64,000 bases of DNA, from contig NZ_OY781472.1 of NCBI RefSeq assembly GCF_963677035.1, positions 2,542,001 through 2,606,000 of the forward strand. Reading direction: 5' to 3'. The position numbers were made by a program, and so were the translations under genes. The stretch is from an uncultured Hyphomonas sp. GTDB taxonomy: Bacteria > Pseudomonadota > Alphaproteobacteria > Caulobacterales > Hyphomonadaceae. Below are positions 42,728 through 54,653 of the stretch, piece by piece; position 1 is the first letter of the stretch; each line of letters opens with the position of its first letter. A model generated the notes under the pieces. It searched no databases. It saw nothing but the letters and a program-made list of their open reading frames with translations, and was not told the origin of the DNA.

Positions 42728-44494
42728 ATGGGCGAGCAATTCTGGACCTATTTCTGGGTCGTCCTGACTTTCGGGACCTATATCGGCATCGCCATCTGGG
42801 CGCGGGCCGGATCGACCGACGACTTCTACGTCGCCGGACATGACGTGCACCCCATGGTCAACGGCATGGCCACGGCGGCCGACTGGATGTCGGCGGCCTC
42901 CTTCCTGTCGATGGCGGGCCTGATTGCCTTCATGGGCTATGGCGGCTCTGTCTATCTGATGGGCTGGACCGGCGGCTATGTTCTGCTGGCCCTGCTGCTG
43001 GCGCCATTCCTGCGGGAGTTCGGCAAGTTTACCGTGCCGGACTTTGTGGGCGACCGGTATTACTCGACCACGGCCCGCCTGATCGCGGTCGTTTGTGCCC
43101 TGTTTGTCTCGTTCACCTATATCGCTGGACAGATGAAGGGCGTGGGCGTGGCCTTTTCGGGCTTCCTCGGCGTTGAGTTCAACACCGGCATCATGGTCGG
43201 CATGGCCATCGTGTTCGTCTACGCGGTGCTGGGCGGCATGAAAGGCGTGACCTACACGCAGGTTGCGCAATACTGTGTACTGATATTCGCCTACACCGTC
43301 CCGGCGATCTTCATGTCGTTGATCGTCACCGGCAATCCGATCCCGCAGCTGGGCTTCATCTCCAATGTGAAGGGCGAAGACATCTCCATGCTGGAGAAGC
43401 TGAACACCGTTGTGACGGATCTCGGCTTCATGGAGTACACGCAGACGGACAAGTCCATGATCGACATGTTCGCCATCACCGGCGCGCTGATGTTCGGCAC
43501 GGCGGGGCTGCCGCATGTGATCATTCGCTTCTTCACCGTGTCGAGCGCTGGTGCGGCCCGCGTGTCGGCCGGCTGGGCGCTGGTGTTCATCGCGCTGCTC
43601 TACACGACCGCCCCGGCTGTCGCGTCGCTCGCCCGTCTCAACTTCATCGATACGGTGAATGAGGCGACCTATATTGCCAGCGATGCGGATTACGATGCCG
43701 AAGCGGCCACGATCATTGCCGATGGCGGCAAGCCGATCCCGGCATGGTTCAAGGACTGGGAAAAGATCGGCCTGCTGGAAGTCACCGACAAGAATGGCGA
43801 CGGCGTGGTGCAATACCGGGCAGGGGACGACAATGAAGTCACCAAGCTTGACCGCGACATCATCGTGACGGCCAACCCCTCCATTGCGGGCCTTCCGGCC
43901 TGGGTGATCGGGCTTGTCATCGCGGGCGGCCTTGCGGCGGCCCTGTCGACGGCGGCCGGCCTCCTGATGGTGATCTCGTCGGCTGTCAGCCATGACCTTT
44001 GCCGGCGGACCTTCTTCAAGGGCATGACCGACAAGCAGGAATTGCTGACGGCACGGGGGGCGGCCGCAGGCGCAGTGATCCTCGCCGGGATCATGGGGAT
44101 GAATACGTCCGCGCTCGGCTTTGTGGCGCAGGTGGTGGCCTTCGCCTTTGGCCTGGCCGCAGCGTCGCTGTTCCCGGTCATCGTGCTCGGCATCTTCTGG
44201 AAGCGGATGAACCGTGAAGGGGCCATCGCGTCCATGCTGACCGGTCTCATCACCACCTTCTGGTACATCTACCACTTCAAGTTCGTGGATACGGATCCGT
44301 CGCACTGGTGGCTGGGTGTCTCACCGGAAGGGATCGGCTTCATCTTCATGTTCCTGTCCCTGGCTGTCGGTGTCGGTGTGGCGCTGGTCACTGCCCCGCC
44401 GCCGCAGGACATCCAGGATCTGGTGGAAGATATCCGCGTGCCCGGAACCCGGACACCGCACGGCATCGCCGATGCGGAGATGCAGCCCGAATAG
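42728..44494 (+). CDS. Sodium:solute symporter, probable acetate/monocarboxylate permease
   Basis: A 588-residue SSS-family transporter with about 13 membrane helices, starting MGEQFWTYFWVVLTFGTYIG. The N-terminal DDFYVAGHDVHPMVNGMATA and ADWMSAASFLSMAGLIAFMGY blocks are typical of ActP-like members. Specificity for acetate is inferred from the DUF4212 partner, the downstream CrbS-like sensor and the acetyl-CoA synthetase gene 6 kb on. A rho-independent terminator follows. Confidence 0.9.
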   Translation: MGEQFWTYFWVVLTFGTYIGIAIWARAGSTDDFYVAGHDVHPMVNGMATAADWMSAASFLSMAGLIAFMGYGGSVYLMGWTGGYVLLALLLAPFLREFGKFTVPDFVGDRYYSTTARLIAVVCALFVSFTYIAGQMKGVGVAFSGFLGVEFNTGIMVGMAIVFVYAVLGGMKGVTYTQVAQYCVLIFAYTVPAIFMSLIVTGNPIPQLGFISNVKGEDISMLEKLNTVVTDLGFMEYTQTDKSMIDMFAITGALMFGTAGLPHVIIRFFTVSSAGAARVSAGWALVFIALLYTTAPAVASLARLNFIDTVNEATYIASDADYDAEAATIIADGGKPIPAWFKDWEKIGLLEVTDKNGDGVVQYRAGDDNEVTKLDRDIIVTANPSIAGLPAWVIGLVIAGGLAAALSTAAGLLMVISSAVSHDLCRRTFFKGMTDKQELLTARGAAAGAVILAGIMGMNTSALGFVAQVVAFAFGLAAASLFPVIVLGIFWKRMNREGAIASMLTGLITTFWYIYHFKFVDTDPSHWWLGVSPEGIGFIFMFLSLAVGVGVALVTAPPPQDIQDLVEDIRVPGTRTPHGIADAEMQPE

Positions 44495-44523
44495 ACGGCC
44501 GCAATCCACACCTCTCTCAATCT

Positions 44524-44560
44524 GGGCGGTCCGCCAGCACGGACCGCCCATTTTGGTTTT
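44524..44560 (+). terminator. Intrinsic terminator after the SSS symporter
   Basis: GGGCGGTCCG (44524-44533) pairs perfectly with CGGACCGCCC (44540-44549), then ATTTTGGTTTT follows. A strong terminator separating the transporter pair from the sensor kinase. Confidence 0.85.
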
Positions 44561-44636
44561 CCGGCCCCAGACCTTGGGCGAACTTGCCAGACAGGCATCC
44601 GGCGGGTGAAGATCGCGCCTTGAGGAGATTTCGTCC

Positions 44637-47600
44637 ATGCCAGTCTGGCTGATCGTTGGGGCAACAGGGCTGTATGTGTTCGGCCTGTTCGCCATTGCCT
44701 GGCAGGGCGACCGGCGCGCGCGGGACCCGTCGGCGAAGCGCAGCCCCTACACCTATGCCCTGGCGCTGGCGGTCTATTGTACGTCGTGGACCTTTTTTGG
44801 TGCGGTCGGCACGTCTGCCACCAGCGGGTGGGACTATCTCGCCATCTATCTTGGTCCGGCGCTGGTCTTCCTGTTCCTGCCAGGCCTGATCCGCCGCATC
44901 GGCGATGTCGCCCAGCGGGAGAGCATCTCCTCGCTGTCGGACTTCCTGTCGGCCCGCTACGGCAAGAGCCGCGGGGTCGGGGCTCTGGCCGCGCTGGCGG
45001 CGGTGGCAGGCAGCCTGCCTTATATCGCCCTGCAGCTGAAATCCGTCGGCATGAGCTTTCAGGCGCTGGCCTATGGGGCGGAGACTGCCGGTGGCCGCCC
45101 GGCCAGCCAGACGGTCCTGTTCACGGCGCTGGCCATGGGCGTGTTCGCCATCCTGTTCGGCGCCCGCCAGTCGGATGCCACGCGGCGCAATGCCGGCCTG
45201 ATGCAGGTTCTGGCGCTGGAGGCGATCATCAAGCTGGTCGCCCTGGTCGGCGTGGCGGTGCTATCCCTGTCGCTGATTACCGCGCCGGATATCGACATCC
45301 CGGCGCAGGCGATGGCGCCGTTTGCCAATAGCGGCGTGTCCCAGCGCCTCATTGTGACGACGATCCTGTCCATGTGCGCGATTATCTGCCTGCCGCGCCA
45401 GTTCCACGTCGCCGTGATCGAGCGGCGGGACCGGCGCGAAGTGCAGACCGCGCGCATTGTCTTCGTCGCTTACCTCGCGCTGACCAGCGCTGTGGTGATC
45501 CCGATTACGATCGCGGGCCTGTCGGCGCTTGGGACAGATGTGTCGCCTGACCTGTTCGTGCTGGACCTGCCACTGGCACGCGGGAACGGACTGCTCGCTC
45601 TGTTCGTTTTCCTGGGCGGCTTCTCTGCGGCAACCGGCATGGTGATCGTCTCCAGCGTCGCCTTGTCCACCATGGTGACCAATGACCTGATCGTGCCGGC
45701 TGTGATGCAGACCGGGCGGTTCTCCAGTCTCGGCGGTAATTCCGGGGCCCGCCTCACCATGATCCGCCGCGGTGTGATCATCGTCATCGTTCTCGGGGCC
45801 TATGGCTATTACCGGCTGGCCGGGACGGGCGAAGCGCTGGCGCAGATCGGCCTGCTCTCCTTTGCGGCGGCGGCCCAGTTTGCGCCGGGCCTGATCGGCG
45901 GCGTCTACTGGCGGAGCGGACGGCGCGCGGGGGTCGTCTGGGGGCTGGCGCTCGGTATGGGCCTGTGGGCCTACACGCTGTTCCTGCCCGCCATCCTGCA
46001 GCACGGCCGGATGGCGGCAGCGGTCCCCGGCTGGCTGGACCCGTACGCCCTGTTCGGCGCGCCGTTCGACGACAGCCTGATCCATGGGGTCGTGTGGAGC
46101 CTCGGCGCCAATATCGCGGCCTATGTGATCCTGTCGCTCCGGTCGCGGGAACGCCTGCGCGACCGGGTTCAGTCGTCGGTCTTCGTCGGCGATCCGGAAC
46201 ACCTCGGCCATACAGAGACAGGAACATCAGACCCTGTGGGCTCGGTGACGCCGAACGGTCTGAAGGCACTGGCCTCCCGTTTCCTGAACCCCGAAGCGGT
46301 CGAACACGCCTTCGCCGATTTCGCGCGCGTTTCGGGCGTTCACGCATCGGGGGACGGCGCGGCGGACTGGCAGCTTGTCCAGCGAACGGAGCGCCTGCTG
46401 GCCTCCGCGCTCGGCGCCTCATCGGCGCGGGTTGTGCTGGCGTCTGCCATCGGCGGCAATCAGGTGGCGCTGCGGGACGTCCTGTCCATGTTGGACCACA
46501 AGACGCAGGCCGAACGGTTCGACCGGCACATGCTGCAATCGATGCTGGAGAATATCTCGCAGGGCATTTCGGTGGTGGATGCCGATCAGCGCCTCGTCGC
46601 ATGGAACACGGCCTATCTGGACCTGTTCCGCTATCCCAATGATCTGGTCGCGGTGGGCACACCGGTGGCGAAGCTGATTGAGTACAATCTGAAATCCGGC
46701 TGGATCGACGGTGACCCGGCCGAGCAGGCCCGCCGCCGGGTGGCGCATATGCGGGCCGGGCACCAGCACACCTATGAACGGCGTAATCCGGACGGACGCT
46801 ATCTGCGCATCGTCGGCAACCCGACGCCGGGCGGCGGCTATGTGACGACGTTTACCGACATCACCGAAGACAAGCTGCGCGAACGCGCCCTGATCGAGGC
46901 GAACGAGACGCTGGAAACGCGGGTGCGCGAACGTACGCACGATCTTGAGGAAATGGCGCAGGACCTCGATCTCGCCCGCCGCGACGCCGAAGGGGCGAAC
47001 GCCTCCAAGACGCGCTTCCTGGCGGCGGCAAGTCATGACCTGCTGCAGCCGCTGAATGCTGCGCGTCTGTTCCTCGGCTCGATCCGGGCGGACGAGCAGG
47101 GGCAGGGGCTGGTCTCGCGCGCCGACAAGGCCATTCAGTCGGCGGATGAACTGATCCGCGGCCTGCTGGATATTTCCCGGCTGGACCATGGCAGCATCGC
47201 GCCGAAACCGGTGCAGCTGCCGGTCGGTCCCTTGCTGGAGGATCTGGTGGAGGAGGCCATGCCGATGGCCGAACAGGCCGGGATCGGCATGCGGATCGCG
47301 CCCTCCAGCCTCATGGTGGAAGCAGACCCCGACTTCCTGAAAAGCATCCTGCGCAATTTCATTTCCAATGCCCGGCGCTACACGCGCGAAGGGGCTGTGC
47401 TGGCCGGGGCGCGGCGGCGGGGGGACATGGTGCAGATCGAAGTGTGGGATACCGGCCCCGGCATTGCGGCAGATGCCCTGCCGCTGGTGTTTGAGGAATT
47501 CCGGCGCTTCGAGGACACCGACAATACGGGCATTCGCGGCGCCGGGCTCGGCCTGCCGGTGTCCAAACGCCTTGCTGATCTGATGGACGCCCCGATCCTT

Positions 47601-48092
47601 ATCCGATCCGTACCGGGAAAGGGTAGTGTGTTTTCCGTATCGGTGCCGCTGGCGGCATCTTCCGGCAAGCGCAAACGGGCGGTTGCCAGAAGTGCACCGC
47701 GCCGCAATGTCAGCCTGGACGGGCTGAGGGTGCTGGTGGTCGATGACGAAGCGGCCATCGTCGACGGCATGACAGCGCTGCTCAGCGGCTGGGGCTGCAA
47801 AGTGCGCGGCGCCCGGACCGTCGCAGAGGCGCAGGCCTGGCTGGAGGCAGAGTCCTTCGATGCGATGATCGCAGACCTCAACCTGCAGGATGCCGTCGAC
47901 GGGTTTGACCTGATCGCCATGTGCCGGCCGAAACTGCCCGCGCCGGGCAATGTTCTGTTGCTGACAGCGGCGGCCAATGAGGCAGTGCGTACACAGGCCG
48001 GAATCGACGGCGTCGCCATGCTTCGCAAACCCGCCGCGCCGGATGATATCCGCCGCTTTCTCGAAGACCTGCCGCAAGGCGCTTCCGCCTGA
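44637..48092 (+). CDS. crbS: SSS-domain hybrid sensor histidine kinase, CrbS-like
   Basis: A 1151-residue sensor. The N-terminal about 480 residues form a PutP-type SSS membrane domain, followed by a linker, a PAS-like module (QSMLENISQGISVVDADQR), a HisKA/HATPase core and a C-terminal receiver. The phosphorylated His is His800 (AAASHDLLQPL). The receiver Asp is Asp1080 (AMIADLNLQD). This architecture and the neighbours match the CrbS acetate sensor of Vibrio and Pseudomonas. The name is by architecture and context, not by alignment. GGAGATTT precedes ATG 44637. Confidence 0.85.
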   Translation: MPVWLIVGATGLYVFGLFAIAWQGDRRARDPSAKRSPYTYALALAVYCTSWTFFGAVGTSATSGWDYLAIYLGPALVFLFLPGLIRRIGDVAQRESISSLSDFLSARYGKSRGVGALAALAAVAGSLPYIALQLKSVGMSFQALAYGAETAGGRPASQTVLFTALAMGVFAILFGARQSDATRRNAGLMQVLALEAIIKLVALVGVAVLSLSLITAPDIDIPAQAMAPFANSGVSQRLIVTTILSMCAIICLPRQFHVAVIERRDRREVQTARIVFVAYLALTSAVVIPITIAGLSALGTDVSPDLFVLDLPLARGNGLLALFVFLGGFSAATGMVIVSSVALSTMVTNDLIVPAVMQTGRFSSLGGNSGARLTMIRRGVIIVIVLGAYGYYRLAGTGEALAQIGLLSFAAAAQFAPGLIGGVYWRSGRRAGVVWGLALGMGLWAYTLFLPAILQHGRMAAAVPGWLDPYALFGAPFDDSLIHGVVWSLGANIAAYVILSLRSRERLRDRVQSSVFVGDPEHLGHTETGTSDPVGSVTPNGLKALASRFLNPEAVEHAFADFARVSGVHASGDGAADWQLVQRTERLLASALGASSARVVLASAIGGNQVALRDVLSMLDHKTQAERFDRHMLQSMLENISQGISVVDADQRLVAWNTAYLDLFRYPNDLVAVGTPVAKLIEYNLKSGWIDGDPAEQARRRVAHMRAGHQHTYERRNPDGRYLRIVGNPTPGGGYVTTFTDITEDKLRERALIEANETLETRVRERTHDLEEMAQDLDLARRDAEGANASKTRFLAAASHDLLQPLNAARLFLGSIRADEQGQGLVSRADKAIQSADELIRGLLDISRLDHGSIAPKPVQLPVGPLLEDLVEEAMPMAEQAGIGMRIAPSSLMVEADPDFLKSILRNFISNARRYTREGAVLAGARRRGDMVQIEVWDTGPGIAADALPLVFEEFRRFEDTDNTGIRGAGLGLPVSKRLADLMDAPILIRSVPGKGSVFSVSVPLAASSGKRKRAVARSAPRRNVSLDGLRVLVVDDEAAIVDGMTALLSGWGCKVRGARTVAEAQAWLEAESFDAMIADLNLQDAVDGFDLIAMCRPKLPAPGNVLLLTAAANEAVRTQAGIDGVAMLRKPAAPDDIRRFLEDLPQGASA

Positions 48093-48101
48093 TACCGGGC
48101 C

Positions 48102-48734
48102 TCAGAGGGAAATCGCTTCCTTGTAGATGAGCAGCGCCTGCGTGCGGTTGTTGGCGCCCAGCTTGCGGAAGATCGCCGTCATGTGCGCCTTCACCGTGGC
48201 GACGGAAATATCCATCTCATAGGCGATCTGCTTGTTCAGCAGGCCGTCATTGAGGCCGGACAGCACCTTGCGCTGGGCCGGCGTCAGGTCTGCCACACGG
48301 GCGAGCAGCGCCTCCCGTCCCGCATCGGCGGCGGTATCGCTGGGCGGGAACCACTGGCCGCCGTCCAGCGCCGTGGCGAGCGCCGCGGAGAGATCATCCA
48401 TCGACATGCTCTTGGGCAGGTACCCGGCCGCGCCGAGCGCCTTGGCGGTGCTGAAAGCCTGCTGGGAGTCCGTCGCCGAGACGACCACGACCGGACAGCC
48501 GGGCCGGGCGGCCTGCAACCGTGTCAGCCCATCGAATTCCTGCGTGTCGCCGAGGGTCAGGTCCAGCAGGATCAGATCGAAGGATTGCGCGTCCACTTTG
48601 GAAAGCGCTTCTGCCAGGCTGCTGGCGTGATGTGCGGTTGCGCCATCCGGAAACGCCGTGCCCAGCGCTGCTTCGAGCGCGTCACGAAAGAGTGGATGAT
48701 CGTCCACAATCAGGACGGTCGGAACCAGTCCCAT
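48102..48734 (-). CDS. crbR: LuxR-type response regulator, CrbR-like
   Basis: A 210-residue NarL/FixJ-class regulator. The receiver begins VLIVDDHPLFRDALEAAL, with the phosphoacceptor Asp in ILLDLTLGD. The C-terminal helix-turn-helix is VLSGLNDGLLNKQIAYEM. It is likely the output partner of the convergent SSS-kinase, switching on acetate uptake and acetyl-CoA synthetase genes. GGAGG precedes the ATG at 48734. It is divergent from the porin gene. Confidence 0.85.
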   Translation of the reverse strand: MGLVPTVLIVDDHPLFRDALEAALGTAFPDGATAHHASSLAEALSKVDAQSFDLILLDLTLGDTQEFDGLTRLQAARPGCPVVVVSATDSQQAFSTAKALGAAGYLPKSMSMDDLSAALATALDGGQWFPPSDTAADAGREALLARVADLTPAQRKVLSGLNDGLLNKQIAYEMDISVATVKAHMTAIFRKLGANNRTQALLIYKEAISL

Positions 48735-48919
48735 GGTGCTTGCCTCCCCGGCGCTGCGAATTTCCTGATCCGCAGTCTGCGACTTGTCGGGAGAACCATA
48801 CCCCGGCGGAAAGGGATGTCGAGCATCATTAGACTTTTGTCGTAGCACCAATGGCCAATAGCGGCCTATCCCTGCCGGACGGATACTCTCTGCAAATAAT
48901 AAGGCACGGGAGGAAACGG

Positions 48920-50215
48920 ATGCCAAGGTCAATTAGAGGTTTATTGCTGTCGGCATCTGCTGCAGTCATGGCGCTGGCGGCAAATGCAGACCAGACCGTT
49001 GAAGAGCGCATCGCGGCGCTGGAGGCGATGGTCGCCGACCTGAAGGCTGAACTGGCCGCCGAAAAGGCAGACACAGACGCCGACATCGTCCGGATCGAAG
49101 CAACGGCCGCAGAGGCGGCCCCCGCAGCCGCGGCGCCGAAGACAGATGGTTTCCTTGTCGGAGATACGACGCTCAAATTTGGCGGGATTGTTGACCTCGA
49201 CGTGCACGCGACCTCCCTCAGCGATGGCAGTATCGCGTCGGGCTCGATCGCGCGGGATTTCTACATCCCGGGGGCCACGCCGATCGGCGGGGACGGGACC
49301 GATTTCACAGACTTCACCGCCGAATCCTCCCGCTTCTTCCTGTCGGCCTCGAAGCCGGTGGGAGAGGATACCGTCCAGGGCTATATCGAACTGGATTTCC
49401 TCGGCTCCGGCCAGGGCAATGAACTGGTCTCGAACTCTTATTCACCCCGCCTGCGCCGGGCGTTCGTGAAGTATGGAAACTGGCTGGCGGGCCAGGAATG
49501 GTCGACGTTTCAGAACACATCCGCCATTCCGGAAAGCGCAAGCTTCCTGACCCTGTCGGACGGCATGGTGTTCATCCGCCAGCCTCAGATCCGCTATACG
49601 AAGGGCAACTGGATGTTCGCCCTGGAGAACCCGAACACGACGACGCTGAACGCCGGCTCGCGGGACGAGAACCTTATTCCGGACGTTGTGGCGCGCTACA
49701 ATTTCAGCGGCGGCTACGGCAATGTTTCGGTGGCTGGTATTGCCCGTCAGCTGCGCGCGGATTTCGGCACCTCGGAGGAGGAAACCTTCGGCTATGGCGT
49801 CAGCGTGTCAGGCCGGCTGAAGGCCGGCGAGAAGGATGACATCCGCTTCAATCTCGTCGGCGGCGAAGGCATCGGACGATATGTCGGCCTGGCCGCCAGC
49901 CGCTCCACCGCGCTCGATCCGAACGGCAAGCTGGAAGCGATCCCCAGCTATGGCGGCCTGATCGCCTGGCGTCATCCGTTCGGCGAAACCGCGCGGTTCA
50001 ATGTCGGCTATTCCGGCCTGTTCGTCGACAATCCTGACTACCTCCCGGCGAATGCCACGACGAAGTCCGTGCAATCCGCCTATGGGGCCCTTTTGTGGGA
50101 TGTCGCCCCGAAAGTGACGGTCGGCGTCGAGCTGCTTCACGGTATTCGTGAAGTGGAATCGGGGGCCGATGGGGCGATCAGCCGCTTCACCTTCTCCACC
50201 AAATATGCATTCTGA
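48920..50215 (+). CDS. DcaP-like trimeric outer-membrane porin
   Basis: A 431-residue outer-membrane protein. A signal peptide (RGLLLSASAAVMALAANA) precedes a short coiled coil (VEERIAALEAMVADLKAELA). The barrel begins KFGGIVDLDVHATSL and contains the DcaP-type FFLSASKPVGEDTVQGYIEL and RRAFVKYGNWLAGQEWSTF blocks. It ends in aromatic Phe, as barrel proteins do. Start at 48920 has GGGAGGAAACGG just upstream. It is 18-39 bp ahead of acsA, so the porin may admit the carboxylate. Confidence 0.88.
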   Translation: MPRSIRGLLLSASAAVMALAANADQTVEERIAALEAMVADLKAELAAEKADTDADIVRIEATAAEAAPAAAAPKTDGFLVGDTTLKFGGIVDLDVHATSLSDGSIASGSIARDFYIPGATPIGGDGTDFTDFTAESSRFFLSASKPVGEDTVQGYIELDFLGSGQGNELVSNSYSPRLRRAFVKYGNWLAGQEWSTFQNTSAIPESASFLTLSDGMVFIRQPQIRYTKGNWMFALENPNTTTLNAGSRDENLIPDVVARYNFSGGYGNVSVAGIARQLRADFGTSEEETFGYGVSVSGRLKAGEKDDIRFNLVGGEGIGRYVGLAASRSTALDPNGKLEAIPSYGGLIAWRHPFGETARFNVGYSGLFVDNPDYLPANATTKSVQSAYGALLWDVAPKVTVGVELLHGIREVESGADGAISRFTFSTKYAF

Positions 50216-50254
50216 ACGACAGGAAGAAAATTCATGCCCTACGAGGAAACGACC

Positions 50255-52204
<1,950 letters not shown>

Positions 52205-52433
52205 GAGGGATAAGAAATCGATCCAGTGGATCGATTTCCCCGACGAGGCCCGGAGCGCAAGCGCCGGGCTTCTGCTCTCTGCTGCTTCATCCTTCGATGC
52301 CCTGCGCTTGCGCTTGGGCCTTCTCGGGGAAATCGCAGTGCGATTTCTGGTTCCTCGAAGCGCTCAGGATGAGTTCGTTCTTTGTGAGCGCTCATGCTGA
52401 GCGAAGTCGAAGCACGGGCGCGGGCTCTGCGCC
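52205..52433. repeat. Hairpin plus mosaic repeat copy B between acsA and chvG
   Basis: An 11-bp perfect hairpin (52214-52238) follows the acsA stop and may terminate it. Then come the mosaic modules also seen at 41.2 and 56.2 kb: CTTCATCCTTCGA (52285), the dyad GAAATCGCAGTGCGATTTC (52329-52347), GCGCTCAGGATGAG (52360) and the inverted arm CTCATGCTGAGCGAAGTCGA (52391-52410) with GCACGGGCGCGGGC. Confidence 0.8.
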
Positions 52434-54044
52434 TCAGATCGCCGGTAAATCCACGCAGAACCGTGCCCCGCCGCCGTCGCGGTTTTCGGCCCAGACCTTG
52501 CCGCGGTGGGTGGCGATGATCTGTTTCACGATGGACAGGCCAAGGCCCGAATTGTTGCCGAAGGCGGTGCCTTTCGGGCGATCCGTGTAGAAACGGCTGA
52601 AGATCGTTTCCAGCTTGTCCGGCGGGATGCCGGGGCCGGAGTCTTCCACCTTGATGCGGGCGATGGTCTGCGGGCCGTCATTGGTCTGGTCCAGCGTCAC
52701 TTCCACCACGCCGCCCGGCGGCGAGAAGGAGCGGGCATTGTCGATCAGGTTGCGGATCACCTGTCCGAGCGGCCCGTCACGGCCCTGCACCAGCAGGCGC
52801 CCGCCCATCGTGGCATCATGGAAGGAGACGGTCACCGCGCCCTCATCAAGGGCCAGCGATTCATAAGTGCTGACCACATCGCGCACGAAGCGGGCAATGT
52901 CGATCTGCTCGTTCGGCACGCGGGTCATTTCCGCTTCCAGGCGGGAGGCGTTGGAGATGTCGGTAATCAGGCGGTCGAGGCGCTTCACGTCCTGTGCAAT
53001 CACGCCGCGAAGCTTCTCCGTCAGTTCCGGGTTCTCCTTCACACTCTCCAGCGTTTCGATGGCGGAGCGGATGGACGTCAGCGGGTTTTTCAGTTCGTGC
53101 GCCACGTCGGCGGCAAATTGTTCATTGGCCTGGATGCGCTCGATCAGCGCCTCGGTCATGCCCTGCATGGAGATGGCCAGGTCGCCGATCTCGTCCTTGC
53201 GGGAGGAGAGGGCCGGCACATTGATCCGTTCCGAGGCGCCGGCGCGGATACGGTCTGCGGCCACCGCCAGGCGGCGCAGCGGCCGGGCGATCCCCAATGT
53301 CAGCAGGATGGACGTGATGAACGCCACCAGCACCGCGACGCCGATAAAGGGCAGCAGCGCCGCCCGCTCGGCGCGGATGATTTCGTCAATGTCGGAGGAT
53401 TCCAGCGTCAGCACGCCGACCACGGCGGAAACGCGCTGGATGGGCATGGAAACGGAGATAATGCGCTGGCCACGGTCGCTGAAGCGCTGGCTGGCCGCTT
53501 CACCGCCCTCGACGGCTGTGTCGAATTCTTCTTCGAAAGTCTGTGTGCGAACGGCATCGGACGAGCGCCGCGGCATGATCGGGCCGAACACGTGGCCGGC
53601 CCATTCGGACAGGTCCCGGCCCCAGCGGGCCATCCGGCCCGGTTCGCGCAGCGGCGGCAGGGCGTCGACGTCCACCCGTTCGGAAAGATAAAAGCTGTCG
53701 CCCACCATTTCGCCGTCGGGCAGGTAAATGCGCGCGCGCACCCGTTCGGGCAGGTTGAGGCGGACGATGGTTTGCCGGGCGGCATCAATGTCGAGCGCCG
53801 GCTGGGGCGTCGTGGCATCATCGCCCAAGAGGCTGGTGAAGATCTGCGCCTGGGCGACAAGGTCCTGCTTTTTTGAGACGACGAACCCGGCGCGCATCTC
53901 GTTCAGGAACATCGCCCCGACGATGAGGATGGCAAGGCCGGCAAGGTTGGACGCGAAAATCAGCCGCGCGATACGGCTGCCGAACACCACCGAGCCGTTC
54001 AGGCCGGCGCGCGGTGTCTTACGTGTCTTTTCCTTACCGGCCAT
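52434..54044 (-). CDS. chvG: Sensor histidine kinase ChvG-type
   Basis: A 536-residue membrane kinase with two transmembrane helices bracketing a periplasmic sensing domain, then HAMP, HisKA and HATPase. Catalytic His in VAHELKNPLTSIRS. ATP-lid blocks DNARSFSPPGG, VEDSGPGIP and FGNNSGLGLSIVKQI are present. ChvG senses acidity or envelope state in alphaproteobacteria and phosphorylates ChvI. A 24-bp gap separates it from the upstream ppi gene on the same strand. Confidence 0.92.
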   Translation of the reverse strand: MAGKEKTRKTPRAGLNGSVVFGSRIARLIFASNLAGLAILIVGAMFLNEMRAGFVVSKKQDLVAQAQIFTSLLGDDATTPQPALDIDAARQTIVRLNLPERVRARIYLPDGEMVGDSFYLSERVDVDALPPLREPGRMARWGRDLSEWAGHVFGPIMPRRSSDAVRTQTFEEEFDTAVEGGEAASQRFSDRGQRIISVSMPIQRVSAVVGVLTLESSDIDEIIRAERAALLPFIGVAVLVAFITSILLTLGIARPLRRLAVAADRIRAGASERINVPALSSRKDEIGDLAISMQGMTEALIERIQANEQFAADVAHELKNPLTSIRSAIETLESVKENPELTEKLRGVIAQDVKRLDRLITDISNASRLEAEMTRVPNEQIDIARFVRDVVSTYESLALDEGAVTVSFHDATMGGRLLVQGRDGPLGQVIRNLIDNARSFSPPGGVVEVTLDQTNDGPQTIARIKVEDSGPGIPPDKLETIFSRFYTDRPKGTAFGNNSGLGLSIVKQIIATHRGKVWAENRDGGGARFCVDLPAI

Positions 54045-54068
54045 GCGGTGTCTTCCGGTTTGACCTGA

Positions 54069-54533
54069 TCAGGCGTCTGCGGCGACGCGCATCGAGACGA
54101 TCTGGTCCGGATTGCGCGGCGGTTCGCCTTTGGCCAGCTGGTCGATCACGTCCATGCCTTCGGTCACCTTGCCCCAGACGGTGTACTGCCCGTTCAGGAA
54201 GGCGGCGTCGTCAAAGCAGATGAAGAACTGGCTGTTGGCCGAGTGCGGCGCCTGGGTGCGGGCCATGGAACAGGTGCCGCGCACGTGCGGTTCCTGGTTG
54301 AACTCGGCTTTCAGGTCCGGCTTGTCGGAGCCGCCGGTGCCGGTGCCTTTCGGGCAGCCGACCTGGGCCATGAAGCCCGGAATCACGCGGTGGAAGACGA
54401 TGCCGTCATAGAAACCCTCGCGGGCAAGTTCCTTGATCCGCTCGACATGGCCGGGGGCCAGGTCCGGGCGCAGCTCAATCGTGACGCTGCCTTTGGAGGT
54501 TTCGAGGAGGATCGTGTTTTCAGGGTCGGCCAT
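54069..54533 (-). CDS. Cyclophilin-type peptidylprolyl isomerase
   Basis: A 154-residue cyclophilin without a signal peptide, so cytosolic. Active-site motif YDGIVFHRVIPGFMAQ (catalytic Arg after FH), FFICFDDA and NGQYTVWGKVTEGMD are present. It sits between chvI and chvG, a break in the usual chvI-chvG pair. Confidence 0.95.
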   Translation of the reverse strand: MADPENTILLETSKGSVTIELRPDLAPGHVERIKELAREGFYDGIVFHRVIPGFMAQVGCPKGTGTGGSDKPDLKAEFNQEPHVRGTCSMARTQAPHSANSQFFICFDDAAFLNGQYTVWGKVTEGMDVIDQLAKGEPPRNPDQIVSMRVAADA

Positions 54534-54653
54534 GGGAGTTCCTGTTTCTTGTGCTAATCTACAGACTGGCTATTGAATGAAGCCCATTGCGGCAAGCCCG
54601 CGCGGCAGGAATGTACCGGCCGGGCAGGGAGCCGCGCGACGTCTGAGGACCTC

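Noticed and set aside
42533..44305. 590-residue open frame on the minus strand
   Set aside because: Antisense to the SSS symporter. It is His/Arg/Asp-rich with no domain.
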